A stretch of 64,000 nt of DNA from Burkholderiales bacterium (GTDB lineage: Bacteria > Pseudomonadota > Gammaproteobacteria > Burkholderiales > Burkholderiaceae_E), in contig JAPLQF010000011.1 in the NCBI GenBank assembly GCA_026399875.1, forward strand, positions 44,729 to 108,728, written 5' to 3'. Positions 34,880 through 44,519 of the stretch are shown here, in pieces. The position numbers and the translations under genes are program-made. The stretch's first letter is position 1. Each line of letters begins with the position of its first letter. The notes beneath the pieces were generated by a model. It worked only from the letters and a program-made list of their open reading frames with translations, did not search any database and was not told the origin of the DNA.

Positions 34880-36259
34880 ATGGCCTATGCCCACGCCGTC
34901 GGTTCAAACCGATTCGCCTTTCCTGACCTCAAAACCCTGCTGGCCAAGGCCGGCCCGATGCGATCGGGCGATCTGCTCGCCGGCGTGGCCGCTGACTCCG
35001 AGGCCGAGCGCATGGCCGCAAAGATGGCCCTGGCCGATCTGCCGATGCGCCGATTTCTCGAGGAGCCGGTCATCCCGCCTGACGACGACGAGGTCAGCCG
35101 GCTGATCCTGTCGCAGCACGATGCCGACGCCTTCGCACCGATTGCTCATCTGACGGTCGGCGAGTTTCGCAACTGGCTTCTGTCGGATGCAACCACCGAG
35201 CAGACCCTTCGAAACCTCACCTGGGGCCTGACCCCCGAGATGGTCGCGGCGGTCAGCAAGCTGATGCGCAACCAGGACCTGGTGCTGGCCGCGCGAAAAT
35301 GCCGCATGGTGAGCGCCTTTCGCACGACCATCGGCCTGCCCGGGCGCATGGCGGTGCGCCTGCAGCCCAATCATCCGACCGACGATCCGCGCGGCGTGCT
35401 GGCCTCGGTGCTCGATGGCCTGATGTACGGCTGCGGCGATGCGGTCATCGGCATCAATCCGGTGGGTGACAATCTGCCGGGCATTGTGTCGCTGCTTCGC
35501 ATGCTCGACGATATCCGCCAGCGCTTCGATATTCCGACTCAAAGCTGCGTGCTGACGCACGTCACACAGACGATCAAGGCGATCGAGTTGGGCGCGCCGG
35601 TCGACCTGGTCTTTCAGTCGATTGCCGGTACGCAAAAAGCCAACGAAGGCTTTGGCATCTCGCTTGCCCTGCTCGATGAAGCCGCCGATGCGGTGCAAAG
35701 CCTGCGGCGCGGCACGGTGGGCAACAACGCGATGTATTTCGAGACCGGCCAGGGCAGTGCGCTGTCGGCCAACGCCCACCACGGCGTCGATCAGCAGACC
35801 TGCGAAGCACGCGCCTATGCAGTCGCCCGTCGCTATGCGCCGCTGCTGTCGAATACCGTGGTCGGCTTCATCGGCCCGGAATATCTCTATGACGGCAAGC
35901 AGATCCTGCGCGCCGGCCTTGAAGACCATTTCTGCGGCAAGCTGCTCGGCGTGCCGATGGGCTGCGACATCTGCTACACCAACCATGCCGAAGCCGATCA
36001 GGACGACATGGACAACCTGCTCACCATGCTGGGCGTGGCCGGCATCAACTTCATCATGGGCGTGCCGGGTGCCGATGATGTGATGCTCAACTATCAGAGC
36101 ACCTCCTTCCATGACGCGCTCTATCTGCGCGATGTGCTCGGCCTCAAGCGCGCGCCCGAATTCGAAGCCTGGCTCGAGCGCATGCAGGTCACCGACCGCC
36201 ATGGTCGCCTGCTCGGGTCGGCCGGCAAAGACCATCCGCTGCTGGGCATTGCAGCATGA
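34880..36259 (+). CDS. eutB: Ethanolamine ammonia-lyase large subunit
   Basis: Adenosylcobalamin-dependent enzyme that splits ethanolamine into acetaldehyde and ammonia; this subunit holds the active site. Its 459 residues match the family length (about 453 in E. coli). Conserved stretches include LTWGLTPEMVAAVSKLMRN, GLPGRMAVRLQPNHPTDD, GINPVGDN and GVPMGCDICYTNHAEAD. It overlaps eutC by 4 bp (ATGA). No eut microcompartment shell or eutA/D/E/G genes are nearby, so this is the compartment-free form common in soil Proteobacteria. No promoter can be assigned in the 173-bp gap upstream. Confidence 0.96.
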   Translation: MAYAHAVGSNRFAFPDLKTLLAKAGPMRSGDLLAGVAADSEAERMAAKMALADLPMRRFLEEPVIPPDDDEVSRLILSQHDADAFAPIAHLTVGEFRNWLLSDATTEQTLRNLTWGLTPEMVAAVSKLMRNQDLVLAARKCRMVSAFRTTIGLPGRMAVRLQPNHPTDDPRGVLASVLDGLMYGCGDAVIGINPVGDNLPGIVSLLRMLDDIRQRFDIPTQSCVLTHVTQTIKAIELGAPVDLVFQSIAGTQKANEGFGISLALLDEAADAVQSLRRGTVGNNAMYFETGQGSALSANAHHGVDQQTCEARAYAVARRYAPLLSNTVVGFIGPEYLYDGKQILRAGLEDHFCGKLLGVPMGCDICYTNHAEADQDDMDNLLTMLGVAGINFIMGVPGADDVMLNYQSTSFHDALYLRDVLGLKRAPEFEAWLERMQVTDRHGRLLGSAGKDHPLLGIAA

Positions 36260-37164
36260 GCGCCGATCAGACGCCCGACGGCAAAGCGAGCGACGCACTG
36301 CCGCAAAAGCGGATCACCGAGCCGCTCTCAAGCCCGGCCGACGCCACGCCGGTGCTGACCGATCCCTGGACAGCGCTGCGTGTCTTCACCCCGGCGCGCA
36401 TTGCGCTCGGACGCACCGGCGCAAGCCAGCCGACCGCTGCGCTGCTGGCCTTTTCGCTGGCCCATGCCCAGGCGCGCGATGCCGTGCACGAAGCCTTCGA
36501 TGCGGCATCGATGTCCATCGAGCTTCAGGCAGATGGCGTTCAGACCATCGTCGTCCACAGCCGCGCCACCGATCGGCCGATGTATCTGCGCCGCCCCGAC
36601 CTCGGTCGCAGGCTCGATGCCGCGAGTTGCGATCGGCTGCGCAAGGCTGCCGACGATGCCAAGGCCGCACCCGACCTGGTGCTGGTGGTGGCAGACGGTC
36701 TGTCGGCCCTGGCCGTCAGCCGTCATGCGCAGCCGATGCTCAAAGCCATCCGCTCGCAATTGCCCGGCTGGTCGATCGGGCCGGTGGTCCTCGCCGAACA
36801 GGCCCGTGTGGCGCTCGGCGATGACGTGGGCGAGTTGCTCGGCGCACGCGCCGTGGCCCTGCTGGTGGGCGAGCGCCCCGGCCTGACCTCACCCGACAGC
36901 CTGGGCATTTATCTCACCTGGGCGCCGCGCGTGGGTCGCAGCGATGCCGAGCGCAACTGCATCTCGAACATCCGCCCCGAGGGGCTGAGCTATGAGCAGG
37001 CGGCAGTCACGCTGGCCGGGCTGCTAGAGGGTGCGAAACGTCTCGGTACAAGCGGAATCATGCTCAAGGATGAAACGCCGACTCCCGCGTCCGAGGCACT
37101 CGGCGCTAGACTCGACCTTGAACCTGATCTGATTCGCGCATCAGACGCGACACCCGACACATGA
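36256..37164 (+). CDS. eutC: Ethanolamine ammonia-lyase small subunit
   Basis: Regulatory/cobalamin-binding partner of EutB, 302 residues (about 295 in E. coli). Family landmarks are [48 protein letters not shown] and [22 protein letters not shown], with the [11 protein letters not shown] segment towards the end. The first ~30 residues are variable. Translationally coupled to eutB; the Baeyer-Villiger monooxygenase gene follows after 16 bp and is probably in the same transcript. Confidence 0.96.
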   Translation: MSADQTPDGKASDALPQKRITEPLSSPADATPVLTDPWTALRVFTPARIALGRTGASQPTAALLAFSLAHAQARDAVHEAFDAASMSIELQADGVQTIVVHSRATDRPMYLRRPDLGRRLDAASCDRLRKAADDAKAAPDLVLVVADGLSALAVSRHAQPMLKAIRSQLPGWSIGPVVLAEQARVALGDDVGELLGARAVALLVGERPGLTSPDSLGIYLTWAPRVGRSDAERNCISNIRPEGLSYEQAAVTLAGLLEGAKRLGTSGIMLKDETPTPASEALGARLDLEPDLIRASDATPDT

Positions 37165-37180
37165 CAGAGGAGCAATGACG

Positions 37181-39001
37181 ATGCCGACCGGCGCCCTTCA
37201 ACTGCCTGAAATCGACGAACTGGCCTTCGACCCGGCGGCACTGCGCCGCAAATATGACCTCGAGCGCGACCGACGCCTGCGCACCGACGGCAACGACCAG
37301 TATGTCGAGGTCACCGGCGAGTATGCGCATTTCCTCGACGACCCCTATGTCGACCCGCTGCTCAGCCGCGAGCCGATCGTGCGCGACGTCGAGGTACTGG
37401 TGGTCGGCGGCGGCTTCGGCGGCCTGCTGTCGGCTGCACGGCTGCGCGAAGCCGGTTTCGATGACATCTGCATCATCGAGAAGGGCGGCGACTTCGGCGG
37501 CACCTGGTACTGGAACCGCTATCCCGGCGCGGCCTGCGACACCGAGAGCTACATCTATCTGCCGCTGCTCGAAGAAACCGGCTACATGCCGGCTGCGAAA
37601 TACGCCCGCGGCCCCGAGATTCTCGAGCACTCACGGCGAATCGGCCGCCATTTCGATCTCTATCGCTCGGCGATCTTCCAGACCGTGATTACCGACATGC
37701 GCTGGCTCGACGATGCCGCGCGCTGGCAGGTGACCACCGACCGCAAGGACGTGCTGCGGGCGCGGTTCGTGGTGCTGGCCGGCGGCCCGCTGCATCGGCC
37801 CAAGCTGCCGGGCGTGCCCGGTGTCGGCAGTTTCAAGGGGCACACCTTTCACACCAGCCGCTGGGATTACGACTACACCGGCGGCGATGGCAATGGCGGC
37901 CTCACCGGCCTGAAGGACAAGCGGGTCGGCATCATCGGCACCGGTGCCACCGCCGTGCAGTGCGTGCCGCACCTCGGCGCAGGCGCCAAGGAGCTCTTCG
38001 TCTTCCAGCGCACGCCCTCCTCGGTCGATGTGCGCAATGACCGGCCGACCGACCCCGAATGGGCAAAGAGCCTCAAGCCCGGCTGGCAGCGCGAGCGTGT
38101 GGCCAACTTCACCGCGGTCATCTCGGGCGCCGAATTCGAGGTCGACCTGGTCAACGACGGCTGGACCGACCTGATCGGCGGCATCCTGCTGTCGGCCCGT
38201 CGCAAGGCGGTCGCCGGCGAAACCGTGAGCAATGAGGCCGAACTGATCCAGCTGGCCGACTACAGCAAGATGGAACGCGTGCGGGCGCGCATCGATGCGG
38301 TGGTCAAAGACCCGGCCACCGCCGAGGCCCTCAAGCCCTGGTACAACCAGTTCTGCAAGCGACCCTGCTTTCACGACCAGTACCTCGACACCTTCAACCG
38401 GCCGAATGTGCATCTGGTCGATACCCAGGGTAAGGGCGTCGAGCGGATCACCGAACGCGGTGTGGTGGTCGACGGGCGTGAATATGAACTCGATTGCCTG
38501 ATCTTCGGCACAGGCTTTGAAGTTGGCACCGACTTCACCCGGCGTCTGGGCTTCGAGGTCCATGGCCGCGACGGCCTCACGCTGACCGAGAAATGGCACG
38601 ACGGCGCGCAGACCTTCCACGGCCTGTTCACCCGCGGCTTTCCCAATCTTTTCGTGATGACCACCCAGCAGTCGGGTCAGAGCGCCAACTTCCAGCACAT
38701 GATGGCCGAGCAGGCGCAGCACATCGCCTGGGTGCTGGACAAAACCCGCGCGAGCAGCGTTCGCACGATCGAAGCGAGCGAACAAGCCGAGGCCGACTGG
38801 GTCAACAGCATCGTCAAGCTGGCCCGCATGCGCCAGCCCTTCCTGAACGAATGCACACCGGGCTACTACAACAACGAAGGCCAGCCCAACGAACGCATCG
38901 CCCGCAACTCGCCCTTCTGGCGCGGACCGATGGCCTTTCTGAAGATCTGGGACAAGTGGCGCAAGGACGGCTCGATGCAGGGGCTCGAACTGAAAGGCTG
39001 A
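37181..39001 (+). CDS. Flavin-dependent Baeyer-Villiger monooxygenase
   Basis: FAD/NADPH monooxygenase that inserts oxygen next to a carbonyl, making esters or lactones; 606 residues. Visible motifs: FAD Rossmann GGGFGGL, the type I BVMO signature [15 protein letters not shown], the fingerprint [15 protein letters not shown], a second Rossmann IGTGATAVQ and IFGTGFE. The N-terminal extension of about 60 residues is as in cyclohexanone/phenylacetone monooxygenase relatives. Start at 37181 is preferred to 37175 because AGGAG lies 8 nt upstream rather than 2. It sits 16 bp after eutC and 5 bp from the convergent crotonase gene. Substrate unknown. Confidence 0.9.
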   Translation: MPTGALQLPEIDELAFDPAALRRKYDLERDRRLRTDGNDQYVEVTGEYAHFLDDPYVDPLLSREPIVRDVEVLVVGGGFGGLLSAARLREAGFDDICIIEKGGDFGGTWYWNRYPGAACDTESYIYLPLLEETGYMPAAKYARGPEILEHSRRIGRHFDLYRSAIFQTVITDMRWLDDAARWQVTTDRKDVLRARFVVLAGGPLHRPKLPGVPGVGSFKGHTFHTSRWDYDYTGGDGNGGLTGLKDKRVGIIGTGATAVQCVPHLGAGAKELFVFQRTPSSVDVRNDRPTDPEWAKSLKPGWQRERVANFTAVISGAEFEVDLVNDGWTDLIGGILLSARRKAVAGETVSNEAELIQLADYSKMERVRARIDAVVKDPATAEALKPWYNQFCKRPCFHDQYLDTFNRPNVHLVDTQGKGVERITERGVVVDGREYELDCLIFGTGFEVGTDFTRRLGFEVHGRDGLTLTEKWHDGAQTFHGLFTRGFPNLFVMTTQQSGQSANFQHMMAEQAQHIAWVLDKTRASSVRTIEASEQAEADWVNSIVKLARMRQPFLNECTPGYYNNEGQPNERIARNSPFWRGPMAFLKIWDKWRKDGSMQGLELKG

Positions 39002-39006
39002 GCAGC

Positions 39007-39876
39007 TCAGGTCCCTTTGAAGGCGGGCGCGCGTTTTTCGCGGTAGCTGGTGATGCCTTCACGAAAGTCTTCAGTGGCCACCGCTCGGTCCTGCTCGCGG
39101 TTGGCCGCGGCAAACGCCTCGTCGTAGCTGTCGTCGATCGCGGTCCAGATCTGCGCCTTCATCGCGGCGAGCGAGCGCGGCGCGGCGTTGGCCGCAATGC
39201 TGCGCGCATAGGCAGTGACATGCGCCATCAGCTGGTCGTCATCCAGCACCGCATTGACCAGCCCGAGCCGCTCGGCTTCAGCACCATCGAATCGGCGGGC
39301 GGTATAGAGCAGGTCGGCGGTGCGCGCCGTGCCGATCAGACGGGTCAACAACCAGCCGACGCCCTTTTCAGCCGGGACGCCCAGACGCGCGAAGGTGGCA
39401 TTGAAGAGTGCCGATCTCGAGGCGAAACGGATGTCGCAGTGCAGGGACAGAATGAAGCCCCAGCCGAACGCCGCGCCGTTGACCGCGGCGATCGTGGGCT
39501 TGCGCGAATTGATCAGCCCGTTCCAGCCGCCGCTGAAAAAGCGCGCCAGACCCGGGCCGATATCGTCGCCCCACTGCCGGCTGATCTGGCCGGGTGCGAC
39601 TTGGTCGACGCGCCCGGAGCCGCCCTCACCCGGTTTGGTCGTGCCGATCACGCTCAGGTCGAGCCCCGCCGAAAACCCGCGGCCGGCACCGGTGATCACG
39701 ATGACCCGCACCTGCGGATCGATCGCGGCCGCGTCGACCTTCTCGAAGAACGCTCCGAGCATCGCCGGCGTCAGCGCGTTGAGCTTTTCAGGGCGATTGA
39801 AGGTGATCTGGGCAACGCCAGAATCGACCTGATACAGGATGCCGGTGTCGTGGTTGAGGGTGGCTGCGTCGCTCAT
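39007..39876 (-). CDS. Crotonase-superfamily enoyl-CoA hydratase/isomerase
   Basis: A 289-residue crotonase-fold protein with ITFNRPEKLNAL, oxyanion-hole segment GRGFSAGLDLS and a second one AAVNGAAFGWGFILSLHCD. The canonical hydratase glutamates are not obvious: positions after the second oxyanion loop read RLGVPAEKGVGWLL, where one Glu is seen in PAEKG. It may therefore be an isomerase, a thioesterase-like member or a hydratase of a specialised substrate. It precedes the sirtuin gene by 63 bp and converges with the BVMO gene. Confidence 0.82.
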   Translation of the reverse strand: MSDAATLNHDTGILYQVDSGVAQITFNRPEKLNALTPAMLGAFFEKVDAAAIDPQVRVIVITGAGRGFSAGLDLSVIGTTKPGEGGSGRVDQVAPGQISRQWGDDIGPGLARFFSGGWNGLINSRKPTIAAVNGAAFGWGFILSLHCDIRFASRSALFNATFARLGVPAEKGVGWLLTRLIGTARTADLLYTARRFDGAEAERLGLVNAVLDDDQLMAHVTAYARSIAANAAPRSLAAMKAQIWTAIDDSYDEAFAAANREQDRAVATEDFREGITSYREKRAPAFKGT

Positions 39877-39939
39877 GTCTCGCTCCTTGCGGTCGTGGTC
39901 TGTCGATGTCGACGAAGCTTACTCCGGCCGCACCCGAGC

Positions 39940-40698
39940 TCAGCCGCCGCAGATTGCCGGCAGGATCTCGCCAATCGGGCCGCGCAGCACTGCATCGGCA
40001 ATCGGATCGCAGGCAGTTGCCTCGGCATTGACAATCACGACCTTTGCGCCCGCGCGGCGCGCGGCGGGCACCACACCGGCAACCGGCTGAACCTGCAGCG
40101 TGCTGCCAATGGCCAGCATCAGATCGGCCTCAGCCGCCACGCTAAAGGCGCGATCGATCACCTCCGGCACGAGTGCCTGGCCAAACGAGATGGTGTCGCT
40201 CTTGAGAATGCCGCCGCACTCGAGGCAATGCGGATCGGCTTCGCCGGCACGCACACGCTCGAGCACCTCGGGCATCGGCCAGCGCCGCCGGCACTGCCAG
40301 CACATCACGCGTCGGATCGTGCCGTGCACCTCGATCACCTTGTCGGCGCCATTGCCGGCGATCTGATGCAGCTCATCAATGTTCTGGGTGATCAGCGCAT
40401 GCAGGACGCCCCGCGCTTCGAGCGCGACCAGCGCACGATGGCCGGCATTGGGCTGCGCAGTCCAGGTCGGATGCGACAACCGTCCGCGCCAGGCAGCTTG
40501 CCGCACCTGCGCATCGGCCAGATAGTTCTGCAGGGTCGATTGCTTTTCGGCCTGCGGATTACGGGTCCAGACGCCCTGCGGCCCGCGAAAATCCGGGATG
40601 CCAGAGTCGGTCGAGATGCCGGCACCGGTGAGCACCACGATGCGCTTCGATGCGGCGACCCAGCCCCTGACGGTGTCGATGATCGCGGTGTTGTCCAT
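39940..40698 (-). CDS. Sir2-family NAD-dependent protein deacylase
   Basis: A 252-residue sirtuin that removes acyl groups from lysines using NAD. Motifs: TGAGISTDSGIPDFRG (residues 24-39), QNID (105-108) and catalytic His125 in VIEVHG. Zinc-binding cysteines are Cys133, Cys136, Cys158 and Cys161 (CWQC and CLEC). Class II/III-like. It lies 48 bp after the alpha/beta hydrolase gene. A plausible local role is control of acyl-CoA ligases in the window, but the sequence does not show this. Confidence 0.92.
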   Translation of the reverse strand: MDNTAIIDTVRGWVAASKRIVVLTGAGISTDSGIPDFRGPQGVWTRNPQAEKQSTLQNYLADAQVRQAAWRGRLSHPTWTAQPNAGHRALVALEARGVLHALITQNIDELHQIAGNGADKVIEVHGTIRRVMCWQCRRRWPMPEVLERVRAGEADPHCLECGGILKSDTISFGQALVPEVIDRAFSVAAEADLMLAIGSTLQVQPVAGVVPAARRAGAKVVIVNAEATACDPIADAVLRGPIGEILPAICGG

Positions 40699-40746
40699 AC
40701 TGAGAGATCCTGTGCTCAGCCGCCCCCGGCCGATCCACCCGACAGC

Positions 40747-41763
40747 TTATCGTGCCAGCAGCGCGTGCACCTGATCGCGGATGAAGGCTTCATCCGGCCC
40801 GCGGTGAACCGGATTGCCGGCGCGATGGCCCCAGTCCGACTCGATCGGCACCAGTTGTCCGCGCGCCAGCATCGGCAGTTCGCGGGCATTGTCATCAAGC
40901 CTGAAATAGAGGTCGGTATTGCACGGCATCAGCATCACGTCGGCAGTGATTGCGCGCAGTGCCCGCTCGAAATCGCCGCCATGCGCCGGGTCATCGGCAA
41001 TCGTGAAGTGCTGCCAGGTATGCATATGGGCAAGCAGATCGAGGGCATCGCGGCGCAAAAAGTTGCCCTCCCAGTTGCCGACCAGCCAGTCCTCGACCGA
41101 GGTGTAGCCCATCTGCGTCCAGAGCCGGTCGCGATAAAAGGCCTGCGACAGTGCCCAGCCGGCATAGACACGGGCCATGGCACGCAGGCCGCGCTCGGGC
41201 CTGGCATCGAAGGCGCCGTTGCGCCAGGCCGGGTCGGCGGTGAGCGCGGCCTTGACGCCTTCGAGAAAGACATAGTTGTGCGGCGCGCAGCGTGCCGCAC
41301 CACACACCACCGCGATGCGCTCGACCTCATCCGGGAAACTCGAGGCCCACTGATAGGCCTGCATCCCACCCATCGACCAGCCATAGACCATCTTGAGCCG
41401 CTTGATGCCGAAGACCTCATGCAGCAGGCGGCGCTGCACCCGGACATTGTCGAGGATGCTGAAGTGCGGATAGCGGCTGGCGTTGAAGGGTTCGGGCGTA
41501 TTGCTGGGCGACGACGACAGGCCGTTGCCGAACATGTCGGGAATGATCACGAACCAGCGGTCGGAATCGAGGATGCCCCCCGGCGAGATCAGCCACTGGG
41601 TGTCGAGATGCTGCGCCGAATACGAGGTCGGATAGAGCACGACATTGTCACGGGCCGCCGACAGCGTGCCATAGGTGCGATACGACAGCTTTGCGCCGCG
41701 ATAGGTCTGACCGCTCGAGAGCAGCAGGTCGCCGGCCTCGAAGATGGCTGCAGGATTCAGCAC
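40747..41763 (-). CDS. Alpha/beta hydrolase of the MetX/homoserine-acyltransferase-like group
   Basis: A 338-residue alpha/beta hydrolase. The nucleophile elbow is YGWSMGGMQAYQW, the pattern of the homoserine O-acetyltransferase family, and IESDWGHRAGNP supplies the catalytic His with an upstream acid. MetX-specific lid residues are not recognised and it is 30-40 residues shorter than MetX, so a hydrolase is more likely than a biosynthetic acyltransferase. The start is GTG at 41763 with GGGGG 7 nt upstream; it overlaps the amidase stop by 7 bp, implying coupling to the amidase and the ABC transporter. Confidence 0.8.
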   Translation of the reverse strand: MLNPAAIFEAGDLLLSSGQTYRGAKLSYRTYGTLSAARDNVVLYPTSYSAQHLDTQWLISPGGILDSDRWFVIIPDMFGNGLSSSPSNTPEPFNASRYPHFSILDNVRVQRRLLHEVFGIKRLKMVYGWSMGGMQAYQWASSFPDEVERIAVVCGAARCAPHNYVFLEGVKAALTADPAWRNGAFDARPERGLRAMARVYAGWALSQAFYRDRLWTQMGYTSVEDWLVGNWEGNFLRRDALDLLAHMHTWQHFTIADDPAHGGDFERALRAITADVMLMPCNTDLYFRLDDNARELPMLARGQLVPIESDWGHRAGNPVHRGPDEAFIRDQVHALLAR

Positions 41764-42935
41764 AGTGATGCCCCCATGTCGAGCAGCATCGTGTCACATC
41801 CGCTTGCGGCAATCAGCGACACACCGATCGGGCAGCCGCCAAGGCTTGCCATCGGCAGGCTGATTTGCGGCAGACCGGCATGGCCGGCTATGCACAGCAG
41901 ACCCAGGCATCGATTGCGCCAGGCCTCGAGTTCGGGCACCGGCAAACCACGCAAGGGTGCGATGCCAGGTGTGGTCGGGATCACCAGCACCGTGCCGTCG
42001 GCAAGCAGATCGTTCAGGCGCGATGTGATCTCGCGGCGACGCTGACGAGCCGGCGCGACCTGTTCATCGGTCAGCGTCGACACCCACTTGAATCGCTCGC
42101 GGATGCCACCGCCGAAGTCGGGGCTGAGCGATCGGATCCATGCCTGATGCGTGGCCCAGATGTCGCTGCCCTGAATCAGCCGAAAATCCTGCATCCAGGG
42201 CTCGAGCCCCTCAGGGTTGAGGGTGACGTCGGCGACCGATCCGAAGCGTGCAGCGATCCGCTCGAGCGCCGGCGCCATCGCCGACACCGTCTCGGGCAGG
42301 GCTCGCGCGAACGCATCGGTGGCGATCAGCAGCCGGCGCGGCCGGGCAGCCGGCGCGCTGTCAGCCAGCAGGACACGACCCACCTTTTCGAAAAGCGCCG
42401 CATCTCGGGTAAACCATCCCACGGTGTCATAGCTCGGCGCAAAGGGCACCGCGCCATCGAGCGGCACAGCGTCATGCGTGGTTCGCATGCCGATGACACC
42501 GCAATAACTTGCCGGCACACGTACCGAGCCGCCGGTATCGCTGCCGACCGCAAAGGGCACCAGTCCTGCCGCCACCGCCGCAGCCGAGCCACTCGACGAG
42601 CCACCCGGCAGGCGATCGGGCGCGGCCGAATTGACCGGCGTGCCGTAGTGCGGATTCTCACCATTGAGGCTGTAGCACAGCTCGTCGCAATGGGTCTTGC
42701 CGACCAGTCGGGCACCGGCATCCAGCAGACGGGTGAGCACCACCGAATCGGCCTGTGGCACAGGGTGAGACGACCGCCAGAGCGGATGGCCAAAACCGGT
42801 TGGCACACCGGACACATCGAAGAGATCCTTGAGCCCGAACGCAAGACCGCTCAGAGGTCCGGCTGGCGCACCATCGAGCTCGACCGGCGAATCGGGCATG
42901 AAGGCGCCCACCCGGTCCTGATCATGAATACTCAT
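41757..42935 (-). CDS. Amidase-signature-family hydrolase
   Basis: A 392-residue amidase with the Ser-cisSer-Lys triad visible: Lys36 in FGLKD, the cis-Ser in GGSSSGSAAAVAAG (111-124) and nucleophile Ser137 in GSDTGGSVRVPA. It would hydrolyse a small amide to acid plus ammonia or amine. It is shorter than many relatives (about 450-500), like the indoleacetamide/acetamide-type short forms. It follows the ABC transporter ATPase by 20 bp and overlaps the alpha/beta hydrolase. An imported amide is a sensible substrate; identity unknown. Confidence 0.9.
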   Translation of the reverse strand: MSIHDQDRVGAFMPDSPVELDGAPAGPLSGLAFGLKDLFDVSGVPTGFGHPLWRSSHPVPQADSVVLTRLLDAGARLVGKTHCDELCYSLNGENPHYGTPVNSAAPDRLPGGSSSGSAAAVAAGLVPFAVGSDTGGSVRVPASYCGVIGMRTTHDAVPLDGAVPFAPSYDTVGWFTRDAALFEKVGRVLLADSAPAARPRRLLIATDAFARALPETVSAMAPALERIAARFGSVADVTLNPEGLEPWMQDFRLIQGSDIWATHQAWIRSLSPDFGGGIRERFKWVSTLTDEQVAPARQRRREITSRLNDLLADGTVLVIPTTPGIAPLRGLPVPELEAWRNRCLGLLCIAGHAGLPQISLPMASLGGCPIGVSLIAASGCDTMLLDMGASLC

Positions 42936-42966
42936 CGGCCACTTCCCATCTTGAACGGCACAGACA

Positions 42967-43746
42967 TCAGGCTGGTCCTTCGGCCTTGCGGACCTCGCGT
43001 TGAAACACCTCCAGCGCGCGGGCCTTGGTGCGCAGGAAAACCGGATCGGTCAGGCTCGCGATATCGCGAGGGCGGGGGGCATCGAATTTCAGAACCTCGG
43101 CGACCTGGGTCGGACGTCTGGTGAGCAGCACGATGGTGTCGGCCAGCCACACCGCCTCTTCAAGATCATGCGACACCAGCACCATCGTCGTGCCGGTCTC
43201 GATGAACACCTGCTGCAGACGGTCGCGGATGAAGAGGGTCATCTCATAATCGAGTGCCGAGAAGGGCTCATCCAGAAACAGCACCTCGGGCTGCGGCGCC
43301 AGCGCCCGCATGATCGAGACCAATTGCTGCTGGCCGCCAGACAATTCGTAAGGATAGCGATTCAGATCGAAGGTGACCTGAAACGATGCGACCAGCTGCT
43401 CAACCCGACGATCGACCTCCTGCGCCGACTGGCCGGCCAGCTTGAGCGGATAGCGGATGTTGTCGATCGCCCGGCGCCACGGAAACAGCGCGTCGCGATA
43501 GTTCTGAAACACATAGCCGATTCGGGTCTCGCGAAGGGTCTTTCCGTCAAAGAGCACTTCGCCCCGATCGAAGGGCATCAGTCCGGCCACCATGTTGATC
43601 AGGGTCGATTTCCCGCAGCCATTCGGGCCGAAAACACTCACGATCGAATGGCGGGCAATGTCGAGATCGAAGTCGCGATACAGCGGCGCGGCACCGAATT
43701 TCTTGGACAGGCCGCGAATGGTGATCTGCGTCGTGCCGGGACTCAT
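42967..43746 (-). CDS. ABC transporter ATP-binding protein (NrtD/SsuB/TauB type)
   Basis: A 259-residue nucleotide-binding subunit: Walker A GPNGCGKST, Q-loop YVFQN, signature LSGGQQQ, Walker B VLFLDEP and switch SHD. This type powers uptake of nitrate, sulfonates, taurine, cyanate or hydroxymethylpyrimidine with an NMT1-like receptor. The start at 43746 overlaps the permease stop by 4 bp; the longer frame upstream lies within the permease gene and is rejected. Part of the SBP-permease-ATPase-amidase-hydrolase run. Confidence 0.94.
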   Translation of the reverse strand: MSPGTTQITIRGLSKKFGAAPLYRDFDLDIARHSIVSVFGPNGCGKSTLINMVAGLMPFDRGEVLFDGKTLRETRIGYVFQNYRDALFPWRRAIDNIRYPLKLAGQSAQEVDRRVEQLVASFQVTFDLNRYPYELSGGQQQLVSIMRALAPQPEVLFLDEPFSALDYEMTLFIRDRLQQVFIETGTTMVLVSHDLEEAVWLADTIVLLTRRPTQVAEVLKFDAPRPRDIASLTDPVFLRTKARALEVFQREVRKAEGPA

Positions 43747-44519
43747 GCGCGCCCGCTCCAGTGAACCACCCGCTTGTCGAGCAGCAGGAAGAGCACATTG
43801 AGCAGATAGCCCAGCACGCCGGCCGCAAGGATCGACGCGTACATGTCCTTCACATTGAGCACCTGCTGCGAATTGATGATCCGGTGGCCGAGTCCGTTCT
43901 CGGATCCGATGAACATCTCGGCCACAACGACGATCACCAGCGCCAGGCTGATGCCGCTGCGCAGACCGATGAAGGTCTGCGGCAGACTCTCCCAGAGCAG
44001 CACGTCGCGAAAGGTCTGCCATCGCGACGCGCCCATCACCTGAGCCGCCATGATCCGGGTGCGCTTGGCATTCATGACGCCATAGGCGCTGTTGAACATC
44101 ACGACAAGCACCGCCGCAAACGCGGCGATCGCCACCTTGTTGAAATCGGTGATGCCGAAAAAGAGCATGAAAAGCGGGATCAGCGCACTCGATGGCGTCG
44201 AGCGGAAAAAATCGATCAGAAACTCGACGCTGCGATAGAGCGGCTCGGAACTGCCAAGCGCCACGCCCAGCGGCACACCAATGACGGTCGCGATCGCAAA
44301 GGCCTGCCCGGTGCGCAACAGCGTCGCGCCGAAATCGACGGCCATGCTGCCGCCCACGGTCACCGTCCAGAGATGCTGCAAGGTGACGCCGGGCCCCGGT
44401 AGCAGAATCGGGCTCACCGCCTTGGTGGCGACCAGCAGCGCCCAGACCCCAAGCAGCACCGCCGGCCCCACCAGAGGCAGCCAGCGCGGGCTGATCACCC
44501 CCGACCTCATGCCGCTCAT
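43743..44519 (-). CDS. ABC transporter permease (SsuC/TauC type)
   Basis: A 258-residue inner-membrane permease with about six hydrophobic segments and the EAA-type loop MGASRWQTFRDVLLWESLPQTFIGLRSG, typical of the BPD_transp_1 family. Its stop overlaps the ATPase start and its start overlaps the substrate-binding protein stop (4 bp each). ATG at 44519; an in-frame ATG at 44510 is possible. Confidence 0.93.
   Translation of the reverse strand: MSGMRSGVISPRWLPLVGPAVLLGVWALLVATKAVSPILLPGPGVTLQHLWTVTVGGSMAVDFGATLLRTGQAFAIATVIGVPLGVALGSSEPLYRSVEFLIDFFRSTPSSALIPLFMLFFGITDFNKVAIAAFAAVLVVMFNSAYGVMNAKRTRIMAAQVMGASRWQTFRDVLLWESLPQTFIGLRSGISLALVIVVVAEMFIGSENGLGHRIINSQQVLNVKDMYASILAAGVLGYLLNVLFLLLDKRVVHWSGRA

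Noticed and set aside
34895..34915. GGTTCAAACC motif resembling a tRNA T-arm
   Set aside because: It lies in the 5' coding region of eutB, and no acceptor, D or anticodon arms can be folded around it.
40747..41763. Homoserine O-acetyltransferase (metX) assignment
   Set aside because: The GWSMGGMQ elbow is MetX-like, but the protein is shorter, sits in an amidase/transporter operon and has no methionine-pathway neighbour such as metW.
38593..42045. An 1150-codon plus-strand open frame across several genes
   Set aside because: It runs antisense or out of frame through the BVMO, crotonase, sirtuin, hydrolase and amidase genes, all with clear family motifs. It has no family features of its own.
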